NCBI GenBank assembly: GCA_035265325.1
Contig: DATFOS010000130.1
Coordinates: 1 to 12,595, forward strand
DNA: 12,595 bases
Origin: DATCLS01 sp035265325
GTDB lineage: Bacteria > Actinomycetota > Acidimicrobiia > Acidimicrobiales > VFJN01
Reading direction: 5' to 3'
The number at the start of each line of letters is the position of its first letter. Position 1 is the first letter of the stretch. The position numbers were made by a program, and so were the translations under genes. Shown here one piece after another: positions 6,420 through 12,595 of the stretch. The notes beneath the pieces are model-generated. The model searched no databases and was not told the origin of the DNA. It was given only the letters and a program-made list of their open reading frames with translations.

Positions 6420-6634
6420 ACGACACGAATGACGGGCGGGACAGGCGCTCAACCGGCAGGGCTGCGGGAGGGGCGACAGGAGCTCTGCAACCGACGGCGC
6501 CACACAGGGAACCGACCCGCGGACTACAGCAGCCCGCCTTCAGTCCCAAACAAGGCCCATGGACAGATCATCGATAGTCGAGCGCCGGTGGCATCCGCTC
6601 GGCGTGACCGCTGTCACCGTGGTTCACTCCCGTC

Positions 6635-7873
6635 ATGGGCATGGCACCGATGGGGGACAGGTACCGGCGTCCGGACTGGGTCCGGCGCATGAACGCCATG
6701 GGCTCCGCTGCGGGGGGCGCCCGTGACCTGGTGCCGCTCGACGCAAGCGCCATGATCGACGCCGTCCGGGCGTCGACCGGCATCGCCGACCCCGGCGACC
6801 TCGGCGACGGCGACTGGGAGGGCCGCCTGCAGGCGCTGACCGCGGCCATCGACGGCGGCGACCTCCACGTGGTCGGCCGCCTCATGACGCGCGAGGAGCT
6901 GATGCGCGGGCTGCGCACCCGCTTCCTCCTCGGCGAGCAGCGCCGGGGCGACCCGTCCGTGGCCCACGAGGCGATCGAGGCGCCGATCGTCGTGACGGGC
7001 CCGGCCCGCTCGGGCACCACGATCCTGTTCGAGCTGCTGGGGCTCGACTCGGGACTGCGGACCCCGGTGGCGACCGACGTCCTGCATCCCGTCCCAGCCC
7101 CCGGGGTCGACTCCGCGGCCCGGTTCGCCATGACGGAGTCCGAGCAGGAGTTCTGGGCCGACGTCCAGCCGGAGTTCGCGGCCATCCACGAGCTGGGGTC
7201 CGACCTGCCGGTCGAATGCATCACGATCTGCGCCCCGTCCTTCGCCGGCAACCACTGGTCGATGGTGCTCGCCGACCCCGGCGAGTGGACGGCCGACATC
7301 GGCGCCGACCTGGCGTTCCACCGGGCGGTGCTGCAGTCCGCCCAGCACGGGCGGCCGCCGCGCCGCTGGCTGCTGAAGACGCCGGGCTGGCTGTTCCTCC
7401 TCGACGACCTGCTCGCCGCCTATCCCGACGCGTCGGTCATCGTGAGCCACCGCGACCCCGCCCGCACGATGCCGTCGACCGTCAGCACCACTGCCACGGT
7501 CCAGTGGCTGCGCACCGACGCCGTCGACCTCGACGTGCTGTCGGCGTTGATCGGTGCGATGTTCGGCGACGCCCTGAACACGCTCGCCCGGCGGCGCGAC
7601 GACGGCTCGTTGCCGGGCGTGTTCGGCGACGTCCGGTTCCACGAGCTGATGGATGACCCGGTGGCCGCCATCGCCGGCGCCTACGAGGGCATCGGCCGGG
7701 AGATGACCGACGAGCACCGGGCCGCGGTCATCCGCTACCTGGACGGGAAGCCCCGGGGGAAGCACGGGGCCCACCGCTACACGGCAGCGGACTGGGGCTT
7801 CGACGCCGACGTCCTCCGGGCCGAGCTCGCGCCCTACATGTCCCGGTTCGGCGTCGCAGTGGAGCCGGCGTAA
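6635..7873 (+). CDS. Sulfotransferase family protein (PAPS-dependent)
   Basis: This 412-aa protein belongs to the actinobacterial Sulfotransfer_3-type family, which moves a sulfuryl group from PAPS to a hydroxyl or amine of a small molecule or lipid; the acceptor here is unknown. The 5'-phosphosulfate loop is GPARSGTT (122-129). LKTPGW (247-252) is the usual conserved segment before the 3'-phosphate site, which is VIVSHRDPARTMPS (268-281, with Arg273 and Ser281). A conserved C-terminal GKHGAHRYTAADWGFD (375-390) matches this subgroup, whose members are often annotated in mycobacteria. The start is uncertain: ATG at 6635, 6641 and 6650 all lack a good Shine-Dalgarno. It lies downstream of the TetR gene but behind a likely terminator, and converges on a DUF1214 gene, a pairing I associate with actinobacterial lipid/steroid loci (weak memory, not proof). 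Confidence 0.88.
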   Translation: MGMAPMGDRYRRPDWVRRMNAMGSAAGGARDLVPLDASAMIDAVRASTGIADPGDLGDGDWEGRLQALTAAIDGGDLHVVGRLMTREELMRGLRTRFLLGEQRRGDPSVAHEAIEAPIVVTGPARSGTTILFELLGLDSGLRTPVATDVLHPVPAPGVDSAARFAMTESEQEFWADVQPEFAAIHELGSDLPVECITICAPSFAGNHWSMVLADPGEWTADIGADLAFHRAVLQSAQHGRPPRRWLLKTPGWLFLLDDLLAAYPDASVIVSHRDPARTMPSTVSTTATVQWLRTDAVDLDVLSALIGAMFGDALNTLARRRDDGSLPGVFGDVRFHELMDDPVAAIAGAYEGIGREMTDEHRAAVIRYLDGKPRGKHGAHRYTAADWGFDADVLRAELAPYMSRFGVAVEPA

Positions 7874-7879
7874 CCACCC

Positions 7880-7925
7880 TTCTGGCGTCTGTCACGGCGC
7901 GATGGCGCGGTGACAGACGCCAGAA
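7880..7925. terminator. Bidirectional terminator hairpin between convergent genes
   Basis: TTCTGGCGTCTGTCAC (7880-7895) and GTGACAGACGCCAGAA (7910-7925) are a perfect 16-bp inverted repeat, with a further GCGC/GCGC pairing inside the loop. It fills the 57-bp gap between the stop codons of the sulfotransferase (plus) and DUF1214 (minus) genes, so it can end both transcripts. The stem base is A/T-rich (TTCT/AGAA), but there is no separate U tract. Length and perfection are greater than usual. Confidence 0.8.
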
Positions 7926-7930
7926 CCGGG

Positions 7931-9049
7931 TCAGGCCAGCGAGGCGACCGGGACCACCTCGGCCTCGGGCGTGTCGATCGGGCCCTTGGGGAGCATGAAG
8001 CGCCAGAACACGAGGCCGAACGGCCGCCCCTCGGTCGACAGCCAGTTCGGCACCCCGGGGTCGCGGTGGGCGAGGACCATCGTCACCGTGCCGTCGTCGC
8101 CCCCCACCGCCTGAGCCCGGTTGAGGCTCACGGGGCCGCGCAGGTAATCGAAGGTCTGGAGCTGGCGGTTCCACAGGGACACGTTGGCGCACCGGCACTC
8201 GGGCCAGCGGATGCGCATGACCAGCGCGTCCTCGGGCCCGAGGAGGTACGGCGCCATGCTGTAGGCGGCGTCAGCGGCGGCCAGCGCGTGGGCGCCCGGG
8301 GTGACCGGCGGCCGGAACACGTGCGGCTCGCGGGAGACGAACGCCGGCGGGTCGCCCTCGCCGGGCTTGGCCATGGCCTCGAGCGTCCGGGTGCGGACGT
8401 AGGTGCCCATGCGGCGGATGGCGCTCGCCATCGAGGCGTCGGTCGGCGCGGGCGGGGCCGCGGGCACGACGGCGGCCCCGTCGACGAGGTCGATCGTCAG
8501 CCCGAGGTCCGCCATCGGCGGCGCCTGTGGCGAGCCCGAGCCCTCCCAGTAGTGGCGCACGGTGAGCCGCGAGGCATCGGGCGCGAGCGGGAGCCAGCCC
8601 CGGTCCCGCTCCGAGCCGCCGACCGTGATCTCGAAGCTGCCGTCGCCGGCGACGTCGAACCCGGTGTCGTTGAGCACGCCGACCGTGCCGGAGGGGAAGG
8701 CGCCGTCGTCGGCGCCCGCCTCGACCGTGAACGAGACGTACACGGCCCCGCCCGTGTTCCCGCGCACCCTGTAGGTCCCGGCCGGGTGCACCCTGGCGTC
8801 GTGGTAGCGGGCGTCGGCGTTGTCGCCGAGCGCCTTGCGCCACGGCGACACGATGGCCCGGAACGTGGGGTGCGCGGCATCGTCCTCGAACTGGGTCTCG
8901 ATGCCGGTTCCGAGGAGGTGGAGGACGACCCGCAAGCCTTCGGCGACGTCTGTCGCGTCGCTGAGCCCCCATTCCTCTCCGGCGAAGCGATCGCCCACCT
9001 CGCGCAGCGTGGCGAGCAGCTCGGCGTACGCGTCCTGGCTCTCGGTCAT
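7931..9049 (-). CDS. DUF1214 domain-containing protein
   Basis: A 372-aa protein without a signal peptide. The C-terminal part (about 275-355) shows the DUF1214 pattern, ending in PNWLSTEGRPFGLVFWRFMLP (about 334-354). The middle (about 90-190) is beta-rich, with GTYRVRGNTGGAVYVSF and a DRGWLPL segment typical of this family. The biochemical role of DUF1214 is not established to my knowledge; relatives occur beside sulfotransferases and lipid genes in actinobacteria. The open frame extends to 9187, but the ATG at 9049 follows AGGAGGGA (9059-9052), which decides the start; the added 46 residues upstream are low-complexity. A -10-like TACCGT at 9083-9078 would start transcription about 22 bases before the ATG. 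It shares a bidirectional terminator with the sulfotransferase gene. Confidence 0.88.
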   Translation of the reverse strand: MTESQDAYAELLATLREVGDRFAGEEWGLSDATDVAEGLRVVLHLLGTGIETQFEDDAAHPTFRAIVSPWRKALGDNADARYHDARVHPAGTYRVRGNTGGAVYVSFTVEAGADDGAFPSGTVGVLNDTGFDVAGDGSFEITVGGSERDRGWLPLAPDASRLTVRHYWEGSGSPQAPPMADLGLTIDLVDGAAVVPAAPPAPTDASMASAIRRMGTYVRTRTLEAMAKPGEGDPPAFVSREPHVFRPPVTPGAHALAAADAAYSMAPYLLGPEDALVMRIRWPECRCANVSLWNRQLQTFDYLRGPVSLNRAQAVGGDDGTVTMVLAHRDPGVPNWLSTEGRPFGLVFWRFMLPKGPIDTPEAEVVPVASLA

Positions 9050-9077
9050 CGTCCCTCCTGTGCCGCCGGGCACCGGC

Positions 9078-9083
9078 ACGGTA
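9078..9083 (-). promoter_or_regulatory. -10 box of the DUF1214 gene
   Basis: TACCGT on the minus strand, about 29 bp upstream of the ATG at 9049, gives a short leader containing the AGGAGG ribosome site. It sits in GGTACCGTGCCGG, the same 13 bases found at the globin promoter. No convincing -35. Confidence 0.35.
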
Positions 9084-9191
9084 CCTGCCACCCGGCCGGC
9101 GGACCGTCGTCGCAGCACGCCCCCGAGCCAGGAACGCCGACCACCGTCGCCACCACCCCGGCCCGCACTGCTGGGCGTCGACGGCAACCGC

Positions 9192-9207
9192 GCCTACCGT
9201 CGTAGGC
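9192..9207 (-). terminator. Hairpin downstream of tRNA-Leu
   Basis: GCCTAC (9192-9197), CGTC loop, GTAGGC (9202-9207): a perfect 6-bp stem about 52 bases past the tRNA 3' end. A near-palindrome around ACCGGT (9223-9239) lies between. Either could end the tRNA transcript. Both are small and the evidence is modest. Confidence 0.3.
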
Positions 9208-9258
9208 CTTCGTGCCAAGCCTCGTACACCGGTGCTACGACGTCCCAGGTCACTGCGG

Positions 9259-9345
9259 TGCCCGGGGCGGGGTTCGAACCCGCACAGCTCCCGTGGAGCC
9301 CGAGGGGTTTAAGCCCTCTGCGTCTGCCAGTTCCGCCACCCGGGC
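9259..9345 (-). tRNA. tRNA-Leu, anticodon UAA
   Basis: Read on the minus strand, the 7-bp acceptor GCCCGGG (9345-9339) pairs with CCCGGGC (9266-9260), and the discriminator A is at 9259. The D arm begins TGGCGGAACTGGCAGACGC, the class II Leu pattern. The anticodon stem GAGGG/CCCTC encloses CTTAAAC, so the anticodon is TAA and it reads UUA (and UUG). A long variable arm (CGGGCTCCACGGGAGCTG region) and a GGTTCGAACC T arm follow. The 3' CCA is not encoded (ACCG follows). It is the counterpart of the tRNA called bldA in Streptomyces. A TACCGT -10 box at 9364-9359 would start transcription about seven bases upstream. Confidence 0.96.
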
Positions 9346-9358
9346 CGCAGTGGCGACC

Positions 9359-9364
9359 ACGGTA
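9359..9364 (-). promoter_or_regulatory. -10 box of the tRNA-Leu gene
   Basis: TACCGT on the minus strand predicts transcription starting near 9352, seven bases before the mature tRNA 5' end. It has the same hexamer as the globin and DUF1214 promoters. The -35 region shows no match to TTGACA. Confidence 0.4.
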
Positions 9365-9408
9365 GCGGGCCGGGGACGCGCCCTAGGGGACGGGCGCTAC
9401 CAGCGGGT

Positions 9409-9702
9409 TCAGTCGGTGTAGCCGACGAGGGTGCCGTCGCCCCGGAAGAGGTGGCGGTGGCCGTCGCTGAAACGGAGGAGCGCACGGCCGGTGAGGCGCT
9501 CGCCCTCGAGCGTCTCGAACACCAGCTCGTGGGACCCCGGCTCGAGGCGGTGCGGTTCCTGGGAGGTCACGGTGACCTCCCAGTCGTTGGCGCCCGGGCC
9601 TGTCTCGCCCTCCCGTACGACGACGAACACGTCGGCATAGGCGACGTCGAGCTCGTCGTCGTCGGATGTGAGCCGCCCCACGAGCATCCGGGTGGACCGC
9701 AT
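9409..9702 (-). CDS. Small 97-aa protein of unknown function, leaderless start
   Basis: I do not recognise this protein. It is acidic and reads as beta-rich: DVAYADVFVVVREGE, NDWEVTVTS, GSHELVFETLEGERLTGRALLRFSDGHRHLFRGDGTLVGY. There is no signal peptide, membrane helix or cysteine. A longer frame is open to 9741, but the ATG at 9702 is preceded by TACCCT (9714-9709) at exactly six bases, the geometry of a leaderless transcript, and there is no Shine-Dalgarno. It lies 28 bp after the 101-aa gene and 63 bp before tRNA-Leu, all on the minus strand. Confidence 0.65.
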   Translation of the reverse strand: MRSTRMLVGRLTSDDDELDVAYADVFVVVREGETGPGANDWEVTVTSQEPHRLEPGSHELVFETLEGERLTGRALLRFSDGHRHLFRGDGTLVGYTD

Positions 9703-9708
9703 GGTCGC

Positions 9709-9714
9709 AGGGTA
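9709..9714 (-). promoter_or_regulatory. -10 box of the 97-aa gene (leaderless)
   Basis: TACCCT fits TANNNT and ends six bases before the ATG at 9702, repeating the spacing seen at the globin gene. It lies in the 28-bp gap after the 101-aa gene, so the 97-aa gene may have its own promoter as well as read-through. Confidence 0.45.
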
Positions 9715-9730
9715 GGCCGCTTTCTCACCC

Positions 9731-10036
9731 TCACGCCGCACGCTCCTCGTCGTCGGGGACGGCGGCCCACAGCGTGGCCCGCGCCCGGTCGGCGGCCAGG
9801 CCCGCCAGGTCGTTGGCGGCCACCACGCCCTCGACCATGTCGGCCGCGACGGCCGGCCACGGACGGCCGCGCAGCACCACGCTGACCGTCACCCCGTCGG
9901 CGGTGCGGCGGATCGTGCGGGTGGCACCCTCCAGCCGTGGCGGGCTGCGGAAGGTCGGGGCGATCAGGCCGTTCGCTCGGGCGGCGGCCGTCAGCGAGCG
10001 GGCGGTGCGGGCGAAGTGGAGCGAGGTCGGTTCCAT
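9731..10036 (-). CDS. Conserved-looking 101-aa protein of unknown function
   Basis: A small, basic cytosolic protein. The N-terminus (SLHFARTARSLTAAARANGL) is helical. The middle, PTFRSPPRLEGATRTIRR followed by GVTVSVVLRGRPWPAVAADMVEGVVAANDL, reads as strand-turn-strand then helix and has the look of a conserved actinobacterial family, though I cannot name one. There are no catalytic motifs, cysteines or membrane segments. The ATG at 10036 has only a weak GGAC upstream. It is separated from the M15 peptidase gene by a strong hairpin, so it probably starts its own transcript and may run into the 97-aa gene. Confidence 0.65.
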   Translation of the reverse strand: MEPTSLHFARTARSLTAAARANGLIAPTFRSPPRLEGATRTIRRTADGVTVSVVLRGRPWPAVAADMVEGVVAANDLAGLAADRARATLWAAVPDDEERAA

Positions 10037-10142
10037 CGCCGTCCATCATCCCGGCGGCCTGTGACAACCAAGGCCCATCCCGGACAACCGCCGAGGAGAA
10101 TGCCCGGATCTTGCCTTGCGCGGTTCGGGCGTTCGCCGACGC

Positions 10143-10183
10143 CGCCGGCCTCCACCCCGCCCGGGGGTCGGGGCGGACCGGCG
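10143..10183 (-). terminator. Terminator directly after the M15 peptidase gene
   Basis: Immediately after the stop codon (10186-10184), the minus strand folds CGCCGG..CC.GCCCCG against CGGGG.GG..CCGGCG, a long, very GC-rich and slightly imperfect stem with a loop of about 9 nt. The position abutting the stop and the stem length make it a good terminator despite the absence of a T tract. Confidence 0.6.
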
Positions 10184-11446
10184 TCAGTTGCCGTTGGTGG
10201 ACCAGTGCCAGGGCTCGACGGGGAGGTTGTACAGACCGTTGGCGTTGGCGTGGGCGACCAGGAAGTTCCAGCAGGTGTTGCCCCGCCGCACCGACCCGCC
10301 GCCGTTGCAGTTGAAGTCGATGGCCAAGCCCTGCTCGTGCATGGAGCGGCCCGGGCGCGCGGTCGGCGGGCTGCACTGCGACGACGGCATCTCGTAGATG
10401 GCGTAGTACGACGTGCCGCAGTGGGCCTCGCGCAGGGCGATCTGCTCGGCCGGGTCGCGGAAGCCCCAGCCGCAGATGTCGACGCCCTGCGACCCCGCCA
10501 ATGACATCAGGTTGCGGACCTGCTCGCCGATCGACGACGCCACCTCTATCGACCCGCCGTTCGGGCACGACACGCGGGACAGGTCGCCGGCGAACTCGAT
10601 CGTCGAGCCGCCGCCCCCAGCGGGCGCCGAGACGGCGGCGGGCGTGCCGGCGGCCGCCCGGAGGCGGGCGGCCTCGGCGGCGCGCAGCGCCTCGAGCTGG
10701 GCGGCGCGCTCGGCGGCCCGCCGCTCGATCTCGCGCGACAGGTCGGCATCCATCTGGCGGAGGTTGTCGGCCTCGATGAGGTTCCGGTCGATGGCGTCCT
10801 CGATCTCGGCGGCGTACTCCTCCTGCTCGGCGAGGGCCGCCTCGAGCTCGCCCAGGGCCGCGTTGGCGTCCTCCTCGGCGGCGGCGGCCTCGGCGGCGGC
10901 GAGCTCGCGCTCGTCCTGCACGACGCGCAGGTCCTCCCGGGCGGCGGCGAGGCGGTCGAGGAGGTCGGCGTCGTTGTCGGCCTGCATGTCGAGCAGCGCC
11001 TGCTGGACGGCGGCGTCGGACAGCGTGTCGGCGGCGAGGGCGTCGAGGCCCTCGACCGACGGCCCGTTCATGAACGCCTCGGTCACCACGTCGTCGGCGG
11101 CCTGCTCGAGGGCGGTGATGTCGGCCTCGGCCTGCTCGACGGCGGTTTCGGCCTCCGCCACGTCCTCGTCGGCGGCGTCCGACGCCCGCACCGCCTCGGT
11201 CAGCTCGTCCTGCTGCCGCTGCACGTTGTCCTGCAGCTGCTGGATGGCCGCGGTCACCTCGGAGTTGCGGGCCTCGAGCACGTCGGTCTCGGCCGCCACC
11301 TCCGACTGGCGATCGCGAACGGTGTCGCGCTGCTCCTCCGGGTCCTCCTGCGCGGAGCTGGGCGCCGGCGCAAGCACGGAGACCGCGGCCGTCACGGCCA
11401 CGGCCACGAGGGCCGATGCTGTTCGGATGCGACGAGTGGACGGCAC
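10184..11446 (-). CDS. Secreted coiled-coil protein with M15 (VanY-like) D,D-carboxypeptidase domain
   Basis: A 420-aa exported protein. Residues 1-32 are a Sec signal peptide (TRRIR, hydrophobic core, cleavage after PSSA). A long Ala/Glu-rich coiled coil (about 37-265) is broken by AFMNGPSVEGLDAL (about 124-137), which looks like the tip found in PcsB/RipA-type coiled-coil peptidoglycan-hydrolase regulators. The C-terminal domain (about 290-420) is a zinc peptidase of family M15: SMHEQGLAIDF supplies His370 and Asp377, and EPWHW supplies the catalytic Glu411 and His414; FRDP with Arg330 is the conserved substrate-side motif. Six cysteines in this domain suggest disulfides, fitting an extracellular location. 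It should trim the terminal D-Ala or related peptidoglycan bonds. Two GTG codons compete; that at 11446 has AGGAGG at a 5-nt spacing, while 11452 overlaps it. A tandem paralogue lies upstream. Confidence 0.9.
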   Translation of the reverse strand: MPSTRRIRTASALVAVAVTAAVSVLAPAPSSAQEDPEEQRDTVRDRQSEVAAETDVLEARNSEVTAAIQQLQDNVQRQQDELTEAVRASDAADEDVAEAETAVEQAEADITALEQAADDVVTEAFMNGPSVEGLDALAADTLSDAAVQQALLDMQADNDADLLDRLAAAREDLRVVQDERELAAAEAAAAEEDANAALGELEAALAEQEEYAAEIEDAIDRNLIEADNLRQMDADLSREIERRAAERAAQLEALRAAEAARLRAAAGTPAAVSAPAGGGGSTIEFAGDLSRVSCPNGGSIEVASSIGEQVRNLMSLAGSQGVDICGWGFRDPAEQIALREAHCGTSYYAIYEMPSSQCSPPTARPGRSMHEQGLAIDFNCNGGGSVRRGNTCWNFLVAHANANGLYNLPVEPWHWSTNGN

Positions 11447-11512
11447 GCTCACCTCCTCCAGGACGGTCGGGGTGGAGGCCCGGCAACCCCGGCCGTGCGC
11501 TCCGGTGCGGAA

Positions 11513-11541
11513 AAGCTAACGACTCCTGCCCCTCGAGTCAC
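11513..11541 (-). promoter_or_regulatory. Promoter of the M15 peptidase gene
   Basis: On the minus strand GTGACT (11541-11536) and TAGCTT (11518-11513) are separated by exactly 17 bp, with four of six matches to TTGACA and a TANNNT -10. Transcription would start near 11506, giving a leader of about 60 bases with AGGAGG before the GTG at 11446. It lies in the gap between the two paralogues, so the downstream copy need not depend on the upstream one. Confidence 0.55.
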
Positions 11542-11586
11542 CGATCCCCTCGTCGATCCGTCTGCGCGGGACGTCGTCACGACGGT

Positions 11587-12595
11587 TCAATTCCCGTCGA
11601 CGGACCAGTGCCAGGGCTCACCCGGCAGGTTGTAGAGGCCGTACTCGTCGGCGTTGGCGACCAGGAAGTCGTGGCACGAGTCGCCGTAGCCGACCGACCC
11701 GCTCCCGCTGCACGTGAAGTCGATGGCCAGGCCCTGCTCGTGCATCGACGTGCCCGGCCGGGCGGTCGGTGGGCTGCAGTAGGACGACGACGCCTGGTAG
11801 ATCGCGTAGTAGCTGGTGCCGCAGTTGGTGCGGCGCAGGTTGATCTGGTCCTGCGGGTCGCGGAACCCGCCGCCGCACATGATCACGCCCTCGGCGGCCG
11901 CGTCGTTGAGCAGCCGCGTGACCTGCGGAACGATGTCGCCGGCGACCTGGATCTCGCCGCCGGCCGGGCAGGGGACGCTCACCACGCCGCCCGGCGGCTC
12001 CTTGATGGTGCCGTAACCCTTGTTCGCCTCGGCCTCGGCGGCCAGGCGGGCCGCCTGCTCCTGGGCGGCCTGGGCCCGGGCCTCGGCCTGCATGCCCGCC
12101 AGCGTGGCGGACAGGGCCTGCTCGCGGGCCTGGATCTGCGCCGCCAGCGCGGGGTCGAGCTGGGCCAGCGACCCGGCCTCGGCGAGACGCTGGTCGATGC
12201 GGGCCTCGACCTCGACGGCGAACAGCGCCTGCTGGCTCAGGGCGGCGGAGAGGTCGTCGAGCGCCTGCTCGGCGTTGGCCCGGTTGTCCGCAGCCGTCGT
12301 TGCCGCCGCCTCCCGCTCGGCCTGCTGGACTTCGAGCTGGGCCTGGGCGTCGGCGTACATCTCGAGCGTCTCGGCGTCGGACGTGGCGCTGTCGTTGAGG
12401 ATGGACTGCTTGACAGAGAGCTGCGTCAGCGACTGGCCGCTGAAGGCGTCGAGGGCATTCTCGGTCGGCGGGTTCATGAACGCGTCGATGACGACGCGGT
12501 CGGTGGCGGCCGACAGGTTGTCGAGGCGAGCCTGCGTCTCGGCCACCGCGGTGTCGGCGGCGGTCACGGCGGCGTCCGCCTCGACGACGGCCGCC
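11587..12595 (-). CDS. Second coiled-coil/M15 peptidase paralogue, 5' end outside window
   Basis: The start and any signal peptide lie beyond the right edge; the frame stays open to the last base. What is present (about 335 residues) mirrors its neighbour: an Ala/Gln/Glu coiled coil with the tip AFMNPPTENALDAF, a short linker KGYGTIKEPPGG, then the M15 domain with SMHEQGLAIDF (His and Asp zinc ligands) and GEPWHW (catalytic Glu, His). About three quarters of the last 78 residues are identical to the neighbour by eye, while the coiled coils have diverged much more in sequence. All six catalytic-domain cysteines are shared. It has the same predicted role in peptidoglycan trimming. The stop is at 11587, followed only by a weak CGTCG/CGACG stem (11572-11584), so read-through into the neighbour is possible. 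Confidence 0.9.
   Translation of the reverse strand, partial: AAVVEADAAVTAADTAVAETQARLDNLSAATDRVVIDAFMNPPTENALDAFSGQSLTQLSVKQSILNDSATSDAETLEMYADAQAQLEVQQAEREAAATTAADNRANAEQALDDLSAALSQQALFAVEVEARIDQRLAEAGSLAQLDPALAAQIQAREQALSATLAGMQAEARAQAAQEQAARLAAEAEANKGYGTIKEPPGGVVSVPCPAGGEIQVAGDIVPQVTRLLNDAAAEGVIMCGGGFRDPQDQINLRRTNCGTSYYAIYQASSSYCSPPTARPGTSMHEQGLAIDFTCSGSGSVGYGDSCHDFLVANADEYGLYNLPGEPWHWSVDGN

Noticed and set aside
5527..6549. 340-codon minus-strand frame overlapping TetR
   Set aside because: Antisense to a clear TetR gene. Only its last ~57 codons lie outside, and these are treated as a possible remnant, not a gene.
7910..9205. 431-codon plus-strand frame opposite the DUF1214 gene
   Set aside because: His/Arg/Gly-rich antisense shadow; the DUF1214 gene has a strong ribosome site and family motifs.
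9227..9234. CACCGGTG palindrome as an attachment site next to the tRNA
   Set aside because: No integrase and no second copy of the tRNA 3' end seen in the window; short palindromes are expected in GC-rich DNA.
9567..11486. 639-codon open frame on the minus strand
   Set aside because: Out of frame with the M15 peptidase gene and the small genes; product is mostly Arg/Gly/Ala repeats, while the in-frame alternatives carry signal peptide and zinc motifs.
10413..11519. Ser/Ala/Arg-rich open frame on the plus strand opposite the M15 gene
   Set aside because: Mirror of the Ala/Glu coiled-coil codons on the other strand; no start signal or motif.

Overview
The window is very GC-rich, with strong G/C bias at third codon positions, GTG starts, actinobacterial -10 hexamers of the TANNNT type (TACCGT, TACCCT) and a tRNA-Leu without an encoded CCA. 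This fits an actinomycete; the sulfotransferase/DUF1214/TetR gene mix is reminiscent of Acidimicrobiia or mycobacteria-like lineages. That placement is inference from style and gene families, not from a marker gene.

Left part (1-4409): a divergent module. On the minus strand, a predicted VWA-fold lipoprotein (2322-1450) is followed 15 bp later by a four-helix membrane protein with flanking coiled-coil segments (1434-247). On the plus strand, an XRE-type HTH protein with a long helical, possibly alpha/alpha-toroid C-terminal region (2442-3662) is followed 36 bp later by a cupin-fold protein (3699-4409). The ~119 bp between the two arms is packed with CCTAC pentamers, including two GTTACCTAC copies exactly 10 bp apart, and looks like an operator array. 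This is the best candidate for an undescribed system in the window: a DNA-binding protein with a possible sensor domain beside a surface lipoprotein/membrane pair.

Middle part (4500-9049): single-gene units. A group II truncated haemoglobin with a leaderless promoter converges on, and overlaps by 13 bp, a GNAT acetyltransferase. A TetR regulator follows, preceded by a perfect 9-bp inverted repeat inside a longer dyad that is its probable operator. Then come a PAPS-type sulfotransferase and a convergent DUF1214 protein, separated by a 16-bp perfect hairpin.

Right part (9259-12595), all on the minus strand: tRNA-Leu(UAA), two small conserved-looking genes of unknown function (97 and 101 aa), and two tandem paralogues encoding long coiled-coil proteins with an M15 (VanY-like) D,D-carboxypeptidase domain; a signal peptide is visible in the complete copy. 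The second paralogue runs off the right edge. These are probably secreted peptidoglycan-remodelling enzymes.

No insertion sequence, integrase, CRISPR array, rRNA or replication origin was seen.
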